A stretch of DNA of 64,000 bases, from positions 74,118,465-74,182,464 of the forward strand of contig OW799236.1 of assembly GCA_941918925.1 (NCBI GenBank). Direction: 5' to 3'. Every line of letters starts with the position of its first letter. Positions within the stretch are counted from its first letter, which is position 1. The notes beneath the pieces are model-generated. The model was not told where the DNA came from. It ran no database searches and worked only from the letters and a program-made list of their open reading frames with translations. This document shows, piece by piece, positions 1 through 12,474 of the stretch. The DNA comes from Phyto melanocephala (Eukaryota > Arthropoda > Insecta > Diptera > Rhinophoridae). The position numbers and the translations under genes were made by a program.

Positions 1-2190
1 TGTTCGTGACGCTTACTACTCTAGGAGAAAATAGCATTTTACAAACACTAAAGAAATAGAAGTAAAATAGAAAAAACTAAAAGTCCCTCTTAGTGGTTCT
101 GTGGGGTAATGTGCAGTAGTTAGGAAAAAAATGTTATTAAAGATTTTACTACAAAGCTTGTTTTAGTAATTTTTGCTTCTGTTTTTTTTTTTGTGTAGAA
201 ATTTAAATTACAAACGTACGTTAATGTGTTTTACCCTTTTCCCTAACTACACTTAGCAATTTTGTAGTTGTTGTATGTTGTTGATTTTTGTTACAACTAA
301 AGACCTTTTTTGTCTTAATCCCCAATGGTAAATGGATGTTGGTTTTTTTATTTTTTATTTAATTTTTATTTAAAACAAATGCACATGGATGTTTCTTATT
401 TTGTTTTATCTTAACAGAACTTTGTGATGTCTATCTGTTTATGATACTTTTTTTACACTTAAGGGTTGATTTTGTGCTTTTTGTGTCTTTTTTTATTGCT
501 TCTATCATTCTTAGCCGGCACTAGGATAACGTTTGGCAAATAAGTTCAACTACAAGGTAGGAGAGTAAAGTATAAAGAAATGACAAATTGTTGTCTATAC
601 ATAAATAATTTAATTGAAGCAATAACACGTGTTGTAATAACTTGACAACAAAATCGTGTTTAAATAGTCTATGCTCTTCATTAATGTAGTTTCTTTGGCT
701 AAAGTATTTGAGTATTTTATAACCTTTTGTATAAAAGTGTTGCTAAGCGCTCTTTTTTATCTGATAAAAAAGATTTTTTTATGGTTCAATAGAGTTTTCA
801 AAAAGTTTGAAGAAAGTTCAATTTTCTTTTTATCATGATTTACTCATACTTAAGTATTTATGTCATGTTGTAGGTGAAGATTTTTAAAGCAAAAAGTTTC
901 CAAAAATAATAAAATGACAAATTATCGATTTTAGTAATTTTTTCACATCAATGAGAGAACACGAATACGTAACAATAGTAGACATTTGCTTATAAGAACA
1001 AAATTTTCGTTTTATTTTTTGTCTATTGTGATGAAAAAGTTTCTTCTCGCTTGATTTATTCATTAATTATTGTTAAATTAGGCACTTCCTTTAACACAAA
1101 ACCGTAAATGTTTAAATGACTGGAAATGTAACAAGCATTTAACACAGGCTTTTGGTACTAGGAAACTTTCTCTACATTGTTTTTGTAACGTTTTTTATTA
1201 AAAATTTGCATTTTTGAAAGAGAAGTGATAAGTCTACTAAAAGTTTTTAAAAATAAACAGTGTATTCTCGGTTTTCACGACTGATTAAAAACCGAACCCA
1301 AAATTTTACTGAAATAATTACCATCGAAATCTTTTGTAATCATAAACATGTTTGTGACAAATATGCATTAAAATTAAGTTAGATAATTTAAATTGTTTTT
1401 CGATAAAAAAAATTTTTAAAGTTACGACAGAATTTTTAGTCGGTTTGTTGTTTTCCAAATTCCCTTGTATGCATATTAGAGTAACAATGGTTTGTAAGAG
1501 AACATGTTTGTATATAAATCCTTAGACCTCGATACGCGTCCCGTCAGCTTTGTCTGATTTTGCTTAAATATTCAGCAGTACAATTTTCGGTTGTTACCAT
1601 AATGTCCACTCGGTGGCATGTCTATTTTAAGGTCTTGGTGTATGGTCAGAACGTGCTATAGAGGTGAGAAGAGCATCTTTATTCTCATGGAGCCATTAAT
1701 TGGAGGTGAAATTTGCTGAAGGCCGACCAGAGACTGTTCTATTGCCACGCGTAACAGTAGGCCAAAACTGACAATTATAAGAAGTGCGGTTACGGCAAAT
1801 AAAAATCTGATAGGTTTTTGTTCTACATAAGAAAATCACATAACATGTGTAATTGGATGTCACAAATTTGCACTGATCGCACAGATACTACTATTTTATG
1901 CAAATTTCTATCACACTTTCTGAACACACATACAATTTTCGACATATCGAACTACTAAATCTAATAGTCGGTCATGACCTTAAGCCTTCATAACTTGTTT
2001 AAGACAGATTTTTGGTGAGGTCTCTTCGGAGAACATGGTGGCTATGGTTACTCCTAATCAGCAGAACAGATTGGGAAATGGTTTAATGCCTAATTGGTGG
2101 AACTTCGGACAACCATTTATATTTTTGGGTACTATTGCCTTTTCAACAGAAATAGAATGCGTTTAGAAGCAATCGGATTTTGTTTGATAT
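1..2190. other. AT-rich stretch, no gene recognised
   Basis: No coding region or RNA gene is visible. Around 1513-1550 there is a TATAAA followed 33 bases later by a TCAG initiator-like word (separate finding). Between about 1640 and 1760 the sequence is less AT-rich and faintly recalls the N-terminal half of a mariner transposase, but stops and frameshifts make this too weak to call. Confidence 0.5.
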
Positions 2191-2194
2191 AAGA

Positions 2195-2516
2195 ATGACT
2201 TTTTCGAGCTAATTTTATAATACTAGCTATAACTCTCTTCCTAATTTACTGCTCCAGCCCATTTTCAATTCCAAACGTTCTTTATAGATTACAAATATTC
2301 TGGCAAAATTTGATTTCCCAAACTTTTTCGGTTCGAGCCCTAGCGTGCTTTCAACATACGGACAGACGGACAGATATAGCTATATCGTCCTAAAATGAAA
2401 CCAGGAATCAGAAAATATATACTTTATGGGGTCTAATATGGATATTTCGATGTGTTACAAACGGAATGACAAAATGAATATACCCTCACACCATTTTTTT
2501 GGTGGTGGGTATAAAA
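2195..2516 (+). repeat. Repeat B, right-end fragment
   Basis: This matches the last ~300 bases of the longer copy at 15950-16250: a segment reading GAGCTATAACTCTCTTCCTA-like, the run of GGACAGACGGACAGA units, ATATACTTTATGGGGTCT, and the terminal ACCATTTTTTTGGTGGTGG followed by GTATAAAA. The left part of the element is missing. It is non-coding; the ORF-like stretches across it are chance. Confidence 0.75.
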
Positions 2517-2962
2517 TAGATATTTCTTATTTATTTACAACATAATTAGCATGTCTAGTCAAAAATGTTTTATATTTCTTACAAACACCTACACACATGA
2601 AATATGATTTGGTTGCTAAAGGTAAATGTCTTTCAAGGTGACCAGAGGGCTTCAAATGTTTATCGGTAATTGTATAAAAAACAATTTGTTGTTTTACTTG
2701 TAAAATGCTACATACATAAAATTGAATTGGAATTCGATATTTTTACTCAACTATCATTAGATTTAAAACTGGTGTAATGATGTTCTAATTTTAAAAAATT
2801 CTTCAATAAATAAAGAGTGTTGTATTGATTGCAAAATTTTTAAACCTTTTTAAAATTTTGACATTAAGACACTTAGGACATCTTGTAAATTCACTTAAAA
2901 TATTTACTCATACATGCTTGCATACCAGAGTTGGCAATTTAGCACTGTTCATGCTAGACTTA

Positions 2963-4704
2963 AGCTTCGTACACACGGTTGTCAGATCGTACAATATTGT
3001 GTGAAAAATTGGTAGCAAATACCTTACAACCGTGTGAACTGGCAATTTTTGCATAACAATGTTGTCAGAAAAGTCATTGTCATACCATTGATAGACGGCA
3101 ACCTGACAACAATATTGTCAGATATATTGCAATCGTCTGAACAACCTTCATCGTTATTGTCAGACCATTGAAACATGTTGTCAGATAATTTTATATTGGC
3201 AGATGTACAAGTTTTGTGCATATGACAATGGCGTCATTGTCATACAAGTTAGTGATGTCAGATGTATAAAATCTTGCTTTTAGTATTGTTGAATAGAATG
3301 TTGTTTTTTGGAATTTTCTTGTACTTTCTATTATATTTATACATAAAAACAATTAAGAACGTTATATTCGACCATGACTAATCTACTATATATGTCACCA
3401 GCACTCGCTTGAATTATGCAGATATTAACTTTATCATAATTTACAAAGAAAAGTTGATAGCAAAAATATACATACATATGTTTGTAGTATATGCATAAAT
3501 ATATATAAACACTATAATCATAGACGTCTATACATACATATACAAACTACATAATCTCGGACTTCTATACGTTCATACATACTTGCATATACGAAATAAT
3601 ACATGCTAACTAAATATGCCTTTTCATTTGATACCAATATTGTAGAGAGTAAAATTTTAATTATCAAAATATAATTATATTTATTGATTTATAGCGTAAT
3701 CTATTTTACTATTCAAGCCCTTTTATTCAATACCCATATTGAATTACAAATATGTAATTCGCCCTTTTGTGTTGGACGCCATCTTAAATAAAGAATTTTT
3801 GTTAAGCCTACTGTATTTTACAGGTCAAGCCCTTTCATTTGATACCACTATTGATGGCGGTAAGTTTTTAATTACAAAAATCATTTTATATATACAAATT
3901 TGTTCGTTATTTTGTCATGGCGTTCATGTTGATTTTTATAGGTTATACATGATATTCTGTATTCTACTTGTCAGTTCCTTTAATTTGATCCCAATATTGC
4001 AGGGGGTTAATTAGATAAATTTTTAATAACTAAAATTCACTCATTATACAAATTTGTTCGCCATTCTGTCATGACGGCCATCTTGAATTTGAACCTTTTT
4101 CATAATTTTTTTACATAAATTGTATACTAGGAAAAATTTAGGAGATTTTTTTAAAAACAAGGGAATTTTAAGTATGTATCTTCATATGGCATCACTGCAA
4201 AACGCTCTTTCAATGCAACAGCTGTTGTGCAAAAAAAAAAATTGTTAATTTTCTTGCGTGTTTCTTGCTTCAGTTTAGATTTGTGTCAATAAGTGAAGAA
4301 CAAAATGAAAATAATAAAAATTATTGTAAATATGAAGAGGACGGTACAGAGTATTCCATTTTTAAATTTGTGAAAGCTTTTCTAGATCCCCAGACGCTAT
4401 CGGAATCTAAGATTGTAAAACAAACATGACCAAAGCAATTTCTGACAACAGATCTGCCAATTTTTTTTATACCGTCATCTGACAACCGTCTAAACTTACA
4501 ATTTTTTGTCGGACAACATCGTCAGATAATGTTATTGTCAGAACAACATCTGTCAATGAAATTGTCAGCTTTTCTGACAAAAGTCTTACAACCGTCAGAA
4601 CTGACAATTTACCTTATGGAAGCAATTCTTCATTGTCATTCCATTGTTAGCATATGTTTAGGTGAAGCAATTAAGTAAAATCTGACAACCGTCTGTACAG
4701 AGCT
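2963..4704. mobile_element. PIF/Harbinger-like non-autonomous element
   Basis: A 1742-bp element with imperfect 16-bp terminal inverted repeats (left AGCTTCGTACACACGG, right reverse complement AGCTCTGTACAGACGG), flanked by a TTA on each side (2960-2962 and 4705-4707), which fits the 3-bp TWA duplication of PIF/Harbinger elements. The first ~300 and last ~260 bases are packed with TTGTCAG or its complement CTGACAA, absent from the middle, so they may be transposase-binding sites (inference). The middle (about 3620-4115) holds decayed units of a ~100-150 bp repeat also found at 19700-20040. No transposase is encoded, so it would depend on a helper. Confidence 0.72.
3615..4115. repeat. Decayed ~100-150 bp repeat units
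   Basis: Four degenerate copies of the phrase TTTCATTTGATACCNATATT start near 3620, 3720, 3830 and 3979, and the phrase TTGTTCG..TTTTGTCATG..G recurs near 3900 and 4048. The same phrases occur at about 19706, 19805 and 20023. They lie inside the Harbinger-like element, so they are either part of its interior or an earlier insertion into it. Not coding. Confidence 0.55.
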
Positions 4705-7105
4705 TTAGCCTTTTTTAAAATTGTTTAGCCGGAGAAAATATAATTTCGCCTTTATACTTTTTTTAAGACATTTTTAGTTTTTTGTTTTAGCCTTTTCTGA
4801 CCTTTTTTTTTCAGCCATTTTATAGGTACAATATTTTAACATCTTTCCTTAAAAATTTAAAATATTTAAATTAAGTTTCTCTTATATCAAAACATTATTA
4901 TGTATGTAAAAACCCACTGAAAACATAAAGGTTTCATGGTAAAAACAGTGTTCTCTAATTAAATGTCTTTTTATTTTGCTTCTAAATTACATTTATAAAC
5001 CTCTACAAATAGCTGTTGCAAAACTTTTTTGTAATTTGGGAAATAAATTTATTTTGCATATGATTCCGGTTTCGTATGTTTGTCTTTAACGTGTATCTAT
5101 TATTTGGATTTACCGGATTTGGGTTACAAACTGACATTTAATAGAAGTAGTAAGGAACAAAACTTGCAAAATTAAAAAAACAATATCCCCAAACATTTTG
5201 CAAATAGTAGACTAGTAATCGGAAATTTAAATAATCAATAAGCGAATGCAAAAATCCAGAAGAGGCATTCTTCAATTTATTGTAAATGCGAAATAAGCGC
5301 TTAGTTGTCATTACTGTGTATGCTTTTAGTAGTGCAATTTCTACAATTAAATATTTGTGAGAAGTTTACAAAAATCGATTTGATCCCTCAATAAAATTTC
5401 ACCATTGAACCAAATGCTCTTAATATTTCCTCAGCTTTAAATATTAACACAGGAAATAAAATTCATAATCTTATTTCCAATTATTGTCTTTTTGTTTGCT
5501 TACTCGCTTACCTGCAAAACACCATTTAAAACTTTGGCTACATATGAATTAAAATTAACTGAAAATTTCAACTTTAATTAAAAGTCAGTTTTCATTTGAA
5601 TTTGACCACTGGCACTTGCTGTCTTAATTTTTAACTTCTGTTGTAACGTTTATTAATAAAAAATTGTCTCAATTGTAGCAATAACAAGCCATTGTCATAT
5701 GTTTAGACTATATTTTGTTTAAGAAAATCTATAAAATTACAAAAAATATTTATCAAAAATAGTGGTTACACTTGTTTCAACAAATATTTGCCGAGTGTGA
5801 ATGTAGCTTAAAGCTTTAAGAATGTTATGAAGCAGACGTGGAAATTCGAAAATGGAAAGTTGGAATAGGAAACCACATACCATACAGTGGCGCTGTTAGC
5901 AGATTATATCAAGAGGTAGGGGTTTTAATTGTCCGCCTCGTTGGCTGGGCTATAGGCCCCCTTTTTTATATTAAAAAAATGTGTGTACGGAAAAGAGCCA
6001 AAAACTATAACAAACTAAAAAAATAGAGTTCGAGTAGAAACTCTAGCCATTGCTCAGGAAATTTATGAAAAAGTCATAGTAAAGATCTTACATAACCTAA
6101 TTGTCATATTTAAATTAACCATTAGAAAATACAAAAAAATTATTTCGGGTTGGGTATGATTATTAAATTATATACAAGTCGAAAACTGCAGTTTATGTTT
6201 AATATCAAAACAAAATATGCACCTTTTCAATATATTGCCTTAAAAGCAAATGGCGAAGATTGCAAGGAGTTGTGCAAAACTTAAGTTATTGATAATAAGC
6301 GAAGAAGAAATATTAAGTTAAAGCCAATCAAAAATTCTACATAAATTTTTTAATTAATATGTTATTGCCTTACGTAAAAGATATATTTGAAGAATTAAAA
6401 TAACGAGCAGAGCGGGTCTGGTTTATCCCGTTGCGTTAACGCGAGATAATATTTAATTTCAAACAGAAAATAGAAAAAAGTAAATAACATGATACTTACT
6501 TAAAATGGTACTACAAGGTTGATCGGAAACAAATGCATATACGCACACGACAAAAAGGATCAATATTAAAGAAATTGCACTAACAACAATAAATTATTTA
6601 TTTGCACTTAGAACTATAAAAAAACTATTTTTGAGCCCTGATATGCGGATTAAATTCAACTGGTATTTCATAAACCTATCGTACGTTTGCGTGTCTTTGA
6701 TATGTGAAATATTAAGCTTACATTTACCTCACTAAGGATTTGCTTTTGAATAATAGCACATTTTAACTACATTGATCCACTCATGTATGGCCTTCTCTAT
6801 CTGTTGGAATTATAAGCATCTATACACGTAAAATAAATAATCACATTTATGTATACATATTACTATTCTATATTGTATATATACGTACATACATACTTAC
6901 AAATAAATAGCATGTACATATACTTTACTGTTTTTGGCTTTTTTTGAGGAAATTTAAACCTTCCCATTTTATTGCCCATGAAAACGGTTATTGGCATGGC
7001 GAGCATTTTAAAGTAAAAACCAATATTAAGTGGCAAAATTTAAATATTTGATACAAATTTAAAAGGTTAAGCGAGGTTCAAGGCTTCGAAAAATTTATGT
7101 ACATT
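4705..7105. other. AT-rich stretch, no gene recognised
   Basis: I see no coding region, RNA gene or complete repeat here. The 62-codon open frame at 5838-6026 has no recognisable domain and ordinary AT-rich composition. Confidence 0.5.
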
Positions 7106-7106
7106 A

Positions 7107-7803
7107 AGGGTGGTTAAATTTTAAGGGCGATGTTGATTTTGTATAAAACACATTATTTAGGAAATTATTGTCATTTCTTTTTCTCTCTTGAATTGTTGCT
7201 GGCTTATCGATGTTCACCTTTTCTTTCAAATAACCCCAAAAAAAGAAGTCCAACGGTGTCACTTGATCTTGGCGGCTAATTGACATCGGCACCACGTGAT
7301 ATAACACATTGTTTCGTTAGCTGTGTGGCAAGTGGCACCGTTCTGATAAAACCACATATTTTCCACACCCATATCTTCCAATTCGGTCCATAAAAAGTTC
7401 GTTATCATCTCACGATAGCAAACACCATTCACAGTAACTGCGTGACCGGCCTAATTTTGAAAAAAATGCGGCCCGATAATGCCGCACCAAACAGTCACTC
7501 TTTGTGGGTGAATTGGTTTTTCGACAATCACTCTTGGATTATCATTCGCCCAAATGCGGCAATTCTGCTTATTGGCGAATCCACTGAGGTGAAAATGTGC
7601 TTCATCACTGAAGATGATTTTCTTGGATATGCATTTTGATAATAATAAGCCTGAATATCTTTAACTCGTTGCTCGATTGTGTATCTTTCCATGGTTCGAA
7701 TTGAGTTAGTCTGAAATTGAGAAATGTCAAATGAAATGCAGAAAAAAATTGACGTTTAGGTGTGGTTCACATTCAACATCGCCCCTTAAAATTTAACCAC
7801 CCT
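7107..7803 (-). mobile_element. Mariner-like transposon relic, internally deleted
   Basis: Terminal inverted repeats AGGGTGGTTAAATTTTAAGG (left) and its complement at 7774-7803 bound a ~697-bp copy of an IS630/Tc1/mariner element read on the minus strand. Translating that strand piecewise gives an N-terminal MERYTIEQRV-like start near 7690, then a jump to the catalytic core (phrases like FT..GFANKQNCRIWANDNP, TVNGVCYREMITNFLW, WFYQNGATCHTANET) and the C-terminal TPLDFFFWGYLKEKV. The region between the helix-turn-helix and the second half is missing and several frameshifts break the frame, so it is dead. Same family as the relics at 13647, 43395, 49480 and 54400. Confidence 0.82.
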
Positions 7804-8134
7804 TTACAATCTTATTTAAAAATTAAAAAAAGGTTAAAATAAATATGTATTGATAATTGAAAGCACTGACGAGTATGTAATATTACACTCTTATATGTTC
7901 ATAACTTTACTTGCAGTTTATCGCTTGTTGTTTAAATTGTGCTTACAGCGCTAAGACAAAATAAGAATCTTATGTATACAAATATTTAATCTTGACCATA
8001 TAAAAAGTGTTTCTTTTATTGTTTGTCTCTTCTTTGTTGATGACTTGAGTAAGAATTTGTTGTTTATTTTCATTTTTTTAAATTTCTTAACAACTGTTTA
8101 ATTTTTGTTTTTGTTAAATTTGTAGATATGTATA

Positions 8135-9183
8135 CACTGCGGTGCAATATTATAGCCGCACGTCAATTTTAATAATTTTTTATATTTAACACAAAATCAG
8201 AAAATATCTATACCATCTGAAAGAGCATTAAAAACATATATATTTATGTACTTGTTTTCCACCGTTATAACAATTAATTATATTTCAGGATGATGCGCTG
8301 TTATAGCCGCACTCTCTAGAGGATATCAACACTAGAAATTTTTATAAATCTGTAGTAAGTTTTATTATTATTTTCAGCATACATTTGGCTCACCATGATT
8401 TCCCAGATATTTTCGATAGGATTTCGACCTGGAGACCAGGATCGCCATTCACATATGGTATGCACATATATATGGCCATTGGTATGTTATTTGAATCTAG
8501 CCACAATCGGATTTGGCATTATCTTGCTACAAAATCATCTTTTCTCTGTTTTCTCTTAAAAATAGGTCGGAAAAAATTATCTACAAACAAAAGCTATTCT
8601 TATTCCAATTTGTATTATTATATTACTTTTGGAAAATTCTAAACGGGCCGGAGAAGTTAACTTGCTGCATTCCTTAATTTTTGCGGCGAATGAGTTTATA
8701 ATGCTGCAGCGAGTGTCATATTGGAACCACCATCATTAGCTTTTTCTTTAGCAATTTTTGTGTAATTGCTTCCGCTTGACAAAATTTTGCATTTACTACG
8801 TTCGGAAGGTTTAAATTTTCTTCCCGCACGGGGTTTTTATTTGAAGCGGACTACCTTATCTGATCGGCTTAATCTCCTTGCGATCTCTCAAAAACTAACA
8901 CCTTCATGCTGTGAAAATTTTGGCCCTTAGCCAAGTAAAACATATGATTTAAAATGCTGCGGCCATAATAATGCACCACCTTGAAATCAAATTAGTTGTT
9001 AGTTATAGCGATGAAAAATAAATGAATAAATGTTGCGATGAAAAATAAATGAATAAATGTTGTTTTAATAAATAATTTTTGATGTTTTTTTTAAATGTTA
9101 TTAATACTTTATATTTTATAATCTTTGTGTTATTATAAGAAAAACTTGAAACTGACGTGTGGCTATAATATTGCACAGCAGTG
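8135..9183 (-). mobile_element. Tc1-like transposon relic with IR/DR ends
   Basis: Inverted ends CACTGCGGTGCAATATTATA (left) and CACTGCTGTGCAATATTATA (right, reverse complement) are flanked by TA (8133-8134 and 9184-9185), the Tc1/mariner target duplication. Inner copies of the end motif sit near 8289-8312 and 8946-8985, giving the IR/DR arrangement known from Sleeping Beauty-like and Bari elements. On the minus strand, 8990-8650 gives a helix-turn-helix with REIARRLSRS-like text and 8450-8390 gives SPGRNPIENILG, the position of the last catalytic block (SPDLNPIEN in the family). The part between them is deleted and stops are present. Length 1049 bp against about 1.3-1.7 kb for intact relatives. 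Confidence 0.85.
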
Positions 9184-9185
9184 TA

Positions 9186-10205
9186 TTAGAATGGCTGTGT
9201 TCTATCGTCTTTAGCGTTTGTTGTTATTAATTGTATAAAAGTAAAACAAAGCTGTAACCGGATACCAGATTTAACACTATTTGTCTTCTGGTGATTTCAG
9301 TGTCCTCACATATTAACAGCAGCTACAGAAGAGTTGTGAATGAAATGTTTTGTTTTTTTTTTATTATTATTAGTGAGAAAATATATTGAACAGAATAAAT
9401 TTATTTAATTTGTATACATATGTATGTTAGTATTTATTTTTTTCGACTTGCTCATTAATTGGTATTGTCTGGGGGATATTGGAAATAAATTGATTTTCAT
9501 TAATGTCATATTAATCAAATATTATACTTACTTACATACATACATACTTATACAAACATATGTATGAACATAATCTTTACGGCACTTTTTTGACAGATTT
9601 TTGTATCTCTTTTCAATATTCAAATTAAACATGCCGACAAGCATATTTTTATATATTTTTTTTAATTCTCGTAATATTTACCGACATTTGTTGCCATAAC
9701 ATTTATTTACAATGAAAGATGTCAGACAGATCTCCGGTAGAGTGTTTGCTTTAATTCATTGTGTTAAATCTTTCAATTGTGATTCATACAAACATACAAA
9801 ATATATGTATTTATTTCTACAGACCACAAATACACCTGTTAGGCAGAAATTTTTTTATTTGAAACTGAGTTGGTGTATTTCTGTGTCTGATGTCTGCAAT
9901 CAATAGATTTTATTAAAACATATTGACGGGTGAATCAGGCAAATATTTTTCAAGTATGTGTAAATAATTAAATTACGATGTTAATTGTGTTTTTTTATGC
10001 TCATGAAAGAAACTGATGTTATTTTATATTTCTTAAACTTATAAAATCAAATTAAATTCTATATCTCCTTCTGCATAATAATGTTTTCACGTTTTTAAGA
10101 CAATTATCAATGTTTTTGAATTTTTCAAAGTAACTTTTAATAAACTATCTAATCCAAGAGAATTTTAAATACATTTTTTAACTAAAAAAAATTTTTAACA
10201 AATAC
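9186..10205. other. AT-rich stretch, no gene recognised
   Basis: Only AT-rich sequence with TACATA/TATGTA words is visible. No domain is recognisable in the short open frame at 9712-9906. Confidence 0.5.
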
Positions 10206-10214
10206 ATACATAAT

Positions 10215-10465
10215 AAACTTATGTATGGTTGGGTGGGCAAAACGGGAGTAAACACCTGACTCTCGTAAAATCTGCGTGTGGTGGAGTTTGTCGTAGTTTT
10301 GTTGGAGTAGTTTTTGTTTTGTTTTCAGTTTGTTTTATGAGCGGACGCGTGGCCTGTGAGAGGGTTGGAACCTGCCTGAGCTATCGCCACGAACAAGCTA
10401 GTCGGAAACCTCACTGGGCCAAAACGGTTCGTAACATAAATTAAATAAAATAAAATAAAATAAAT
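10215..10465 (+). repeat. Possible SINE-like or 3'-truncated retroelement
   Basis: A ~220-bp block clearly richer in G and C than its surroundings ends in a (AAAAT)n tail at 10441-10465, as short retroposons do. I cannot identify clear A and B boxes of a tRNA-type promoter, no other copy lies in the window, and target duplications are not evident. A 71-codon frame (10229-10444) spans it without a recognisable domain, so it could also be a 3' end of an unknown LINE. Confidence 0.3.
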
Positions 10466-10724
10466 TTATTAAGTTTTTTAAGAGAATTTTTAAAAAAGAA
10501 TTATTATAAAGAAAATGTTTAAAAAAAGTTTTGTTAATTTTTGTACAATTTTACCAAAAATTTTTTTGTAGAAAATCTTTATAACTATCAATGTCGTCCC
10601 TACAAAGAATCCTTAACAAATTCTTTGTTTACAAAGAACTCACAATAATATTTTTTAACAAAACGTTATTTTTAAAAAAAATTTATGAAATAGTGCTTTC
10701 AATACATTTCACACAAATACACCT

Positions 10725-10805
10725 CGACACAAAAATATAATACAATAGTTCATTTCCGATCCTATAAAGTATATATTTTTTGAAAGCTTATGAATTCGGG
10801 AGTCG
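10725..10805 (-). repeat. Repeat A, outer piece of a split copy
   Basis: Matches the reverse complement of repeat A just inside its GGGTATAAAA end (the CCCCATAAAGTATATATTTT phrase followed by TATGAAT..GGGAGTCG). It continues at 12475 after the inserted element 10806-12474. The outermost bases of the end are lost. Confidence 0.7.
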
Positions 10806-12474
10806 CACAGAGGAGTATTTGACCTGAAAAGCTGGCCAAAAAGGCAAAACTGAATTTTAAGAAATCTTAAAAACTAAGCAGCTCGACAGACAACAATATT
10901 TTACATTATATTGTAAATTTTGAAGACTTTTAGTTGCGATTTGTAGCTCTGAGGCCCTGCTAAAGTCAGGAAAGTGAAGAAAATTATATGAGATTTAAAT
11001 GTTTTTTTCGGTTTCTGGATGTTTATATGATATTTTTTCGCGGCCAAACGAATAAAGGTTTAACAATGATTTATTTTTGGCTGAAAGGTTTAATCAAAAG
11101 TTATTTAAAAAAGAAAAAAAATTTCAAATATGTTGAATATTCATGTTGAAATAATTCGTTTAAAAGCTAAAAAAAATTATACACATTTTCTTTTGCAAAA
11201 AAAGAAAAAGAAAAGGTTTTTAAAAGTTAGGTTAGGATCTCTACGAATTTTGTTTGATACCACAATAAAATTTGGAATCTCTAATTTTAGAAACAAGAAA
11301 AAAAGTTTGCGCAAGTTTGCGCCATTCTTTTTGACGATTTTTTTTTTAATTTTTACATTTCTTCCATTTTTGCTCATCAGGCACTTTTTCTTATACATTT
11401 ATATCGTCATTAACTTTTATGTATTTTGAATTATTGATTTCAACTGTTATTCACATCACTTTTAGCACTTCGCAATGTTAATACCTGTCTATAATTATAA
11501 ATTTGAAAAATTCTTAATTATCCATAATAGATATAAGAAAATGTCCCACACATCCCCATAAAAGATAATTTTATATACCTGCTCTACAAAACATTATTTA
11601 AAAAATAAATAAATATATGTACCTAATAAGAATAATTATTAAAAGCATTTATCACAAAAATAAGTAAACAAAAAATAAATACAAGTACATGAAAAATACA
11701 TGGGCACCCTGGTATCAGGCTACCAAATATAATAAAGCCTTTTTTCATAAAAAAAATACTGTTTTATAAGAGCCTTACAATTTTCAAAAAAAATTAGACC
11801 GTAAATCATATGTATTCATGTACATACAGTCTGTCAAGAATGAGTTTAAACCTTTAAAATAAACATTTGTTAATAAAGTTTTACTATTTATACCGTCTTT
11901 TATTTCTTAGGAGTGTGGCTTTTGGAAAAATCTTAAAAATTTCAACTTTTTGGTTCTTTAATTTTTTTTTATTGCATTTTGAAAACAAAAAATTTGACGA
12001 ATTTTTTTTCGCTATTAAATTTTTAATAACTCCGAAATAGTAATAGATAGAAAAGAAATGTGTTGGGTTAGTTTAAGCAGAATTTTCCGGTGCATCTTCT
12101 GATCTTTCTGCTATTAAAATCGTAGAACCCGTTTACAAGTTATGCCAAAATATATTAGGCAACCAAGCGATTTAGGGAGTGAAATATGCCACGCATTTAA
12201 AAGAAAATCCTTACGTTGTAGAGACAAACGGAAAACAGATTTGAATTAAGGGCATCAAAATCCATATAGTCCACATACTTTTGTTTCTAGGAGAGACAAA
12301 AAAATTTTTTTTGTTGCGAAGTGTACTTTGGTTGCGCAGTGTAATTTTTTAAAAATCTGCCATCAGATTTCTTATATCATACTACACCTAAAACTATCAA
12401 AAAACTAGAACTTTTAATTAAAAAAACACGTTTAATAATTTTGGCCAGCTTTTCAGGCCAAATACTCCTCTGTG
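10806..12474. mobile_element. 1.67-kb inverted-repeat DNA transposon, non-autonomous
   Basis: The two ends are near-perfect inverted copies for about 36 bases, starting CACAGAGGAGTATTTG and continuing through CTGAAAAGCTGGCC (one mismatch seen). It interrupts repeat A: AGTCG lies before it (10801-10805) and AGACG after it (12475-12479), a 5-bp duplication with one mismatch, and joining the flanks restores the repeat A order. CAC/GTG ends with a 5-bp duplication recall Transib elements, but the Transib heptamer CACWATG is not present, so the superfamily is open. The interior has no transposase; two overlapping lysine/phenylalanine-rich frames near 11130-11429 are AT-rich artefacts. Confidence 0.72.

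Noticed and set aside
1640..1770. Phrases recalling a mariner N-terminus (FAEGRPETVLLP-like)
   Set aside because: Short, broken by stops and not followed by further mariner blocks; similarity may be chance.
2927..2945. CAGAGTTGGCAATTTAGC resembling a hAT terminus next to the Harbinger-like element
   Set aside because: No partner end or 8-bp duplication could be found.
10360..10440. Possible tRNA-derived box B in the GC-richer block
   Set aside because: GGTTCG is present near the end but no box A at the right distance and no cloverleaf could be drawn.
11130..11429. Overlapping 99- and 73-codon open frames on opposite strands
   Set aside because: Almost only K, N, F, I and L; a product of A- and T-rich runs inside a non-autonomous element.
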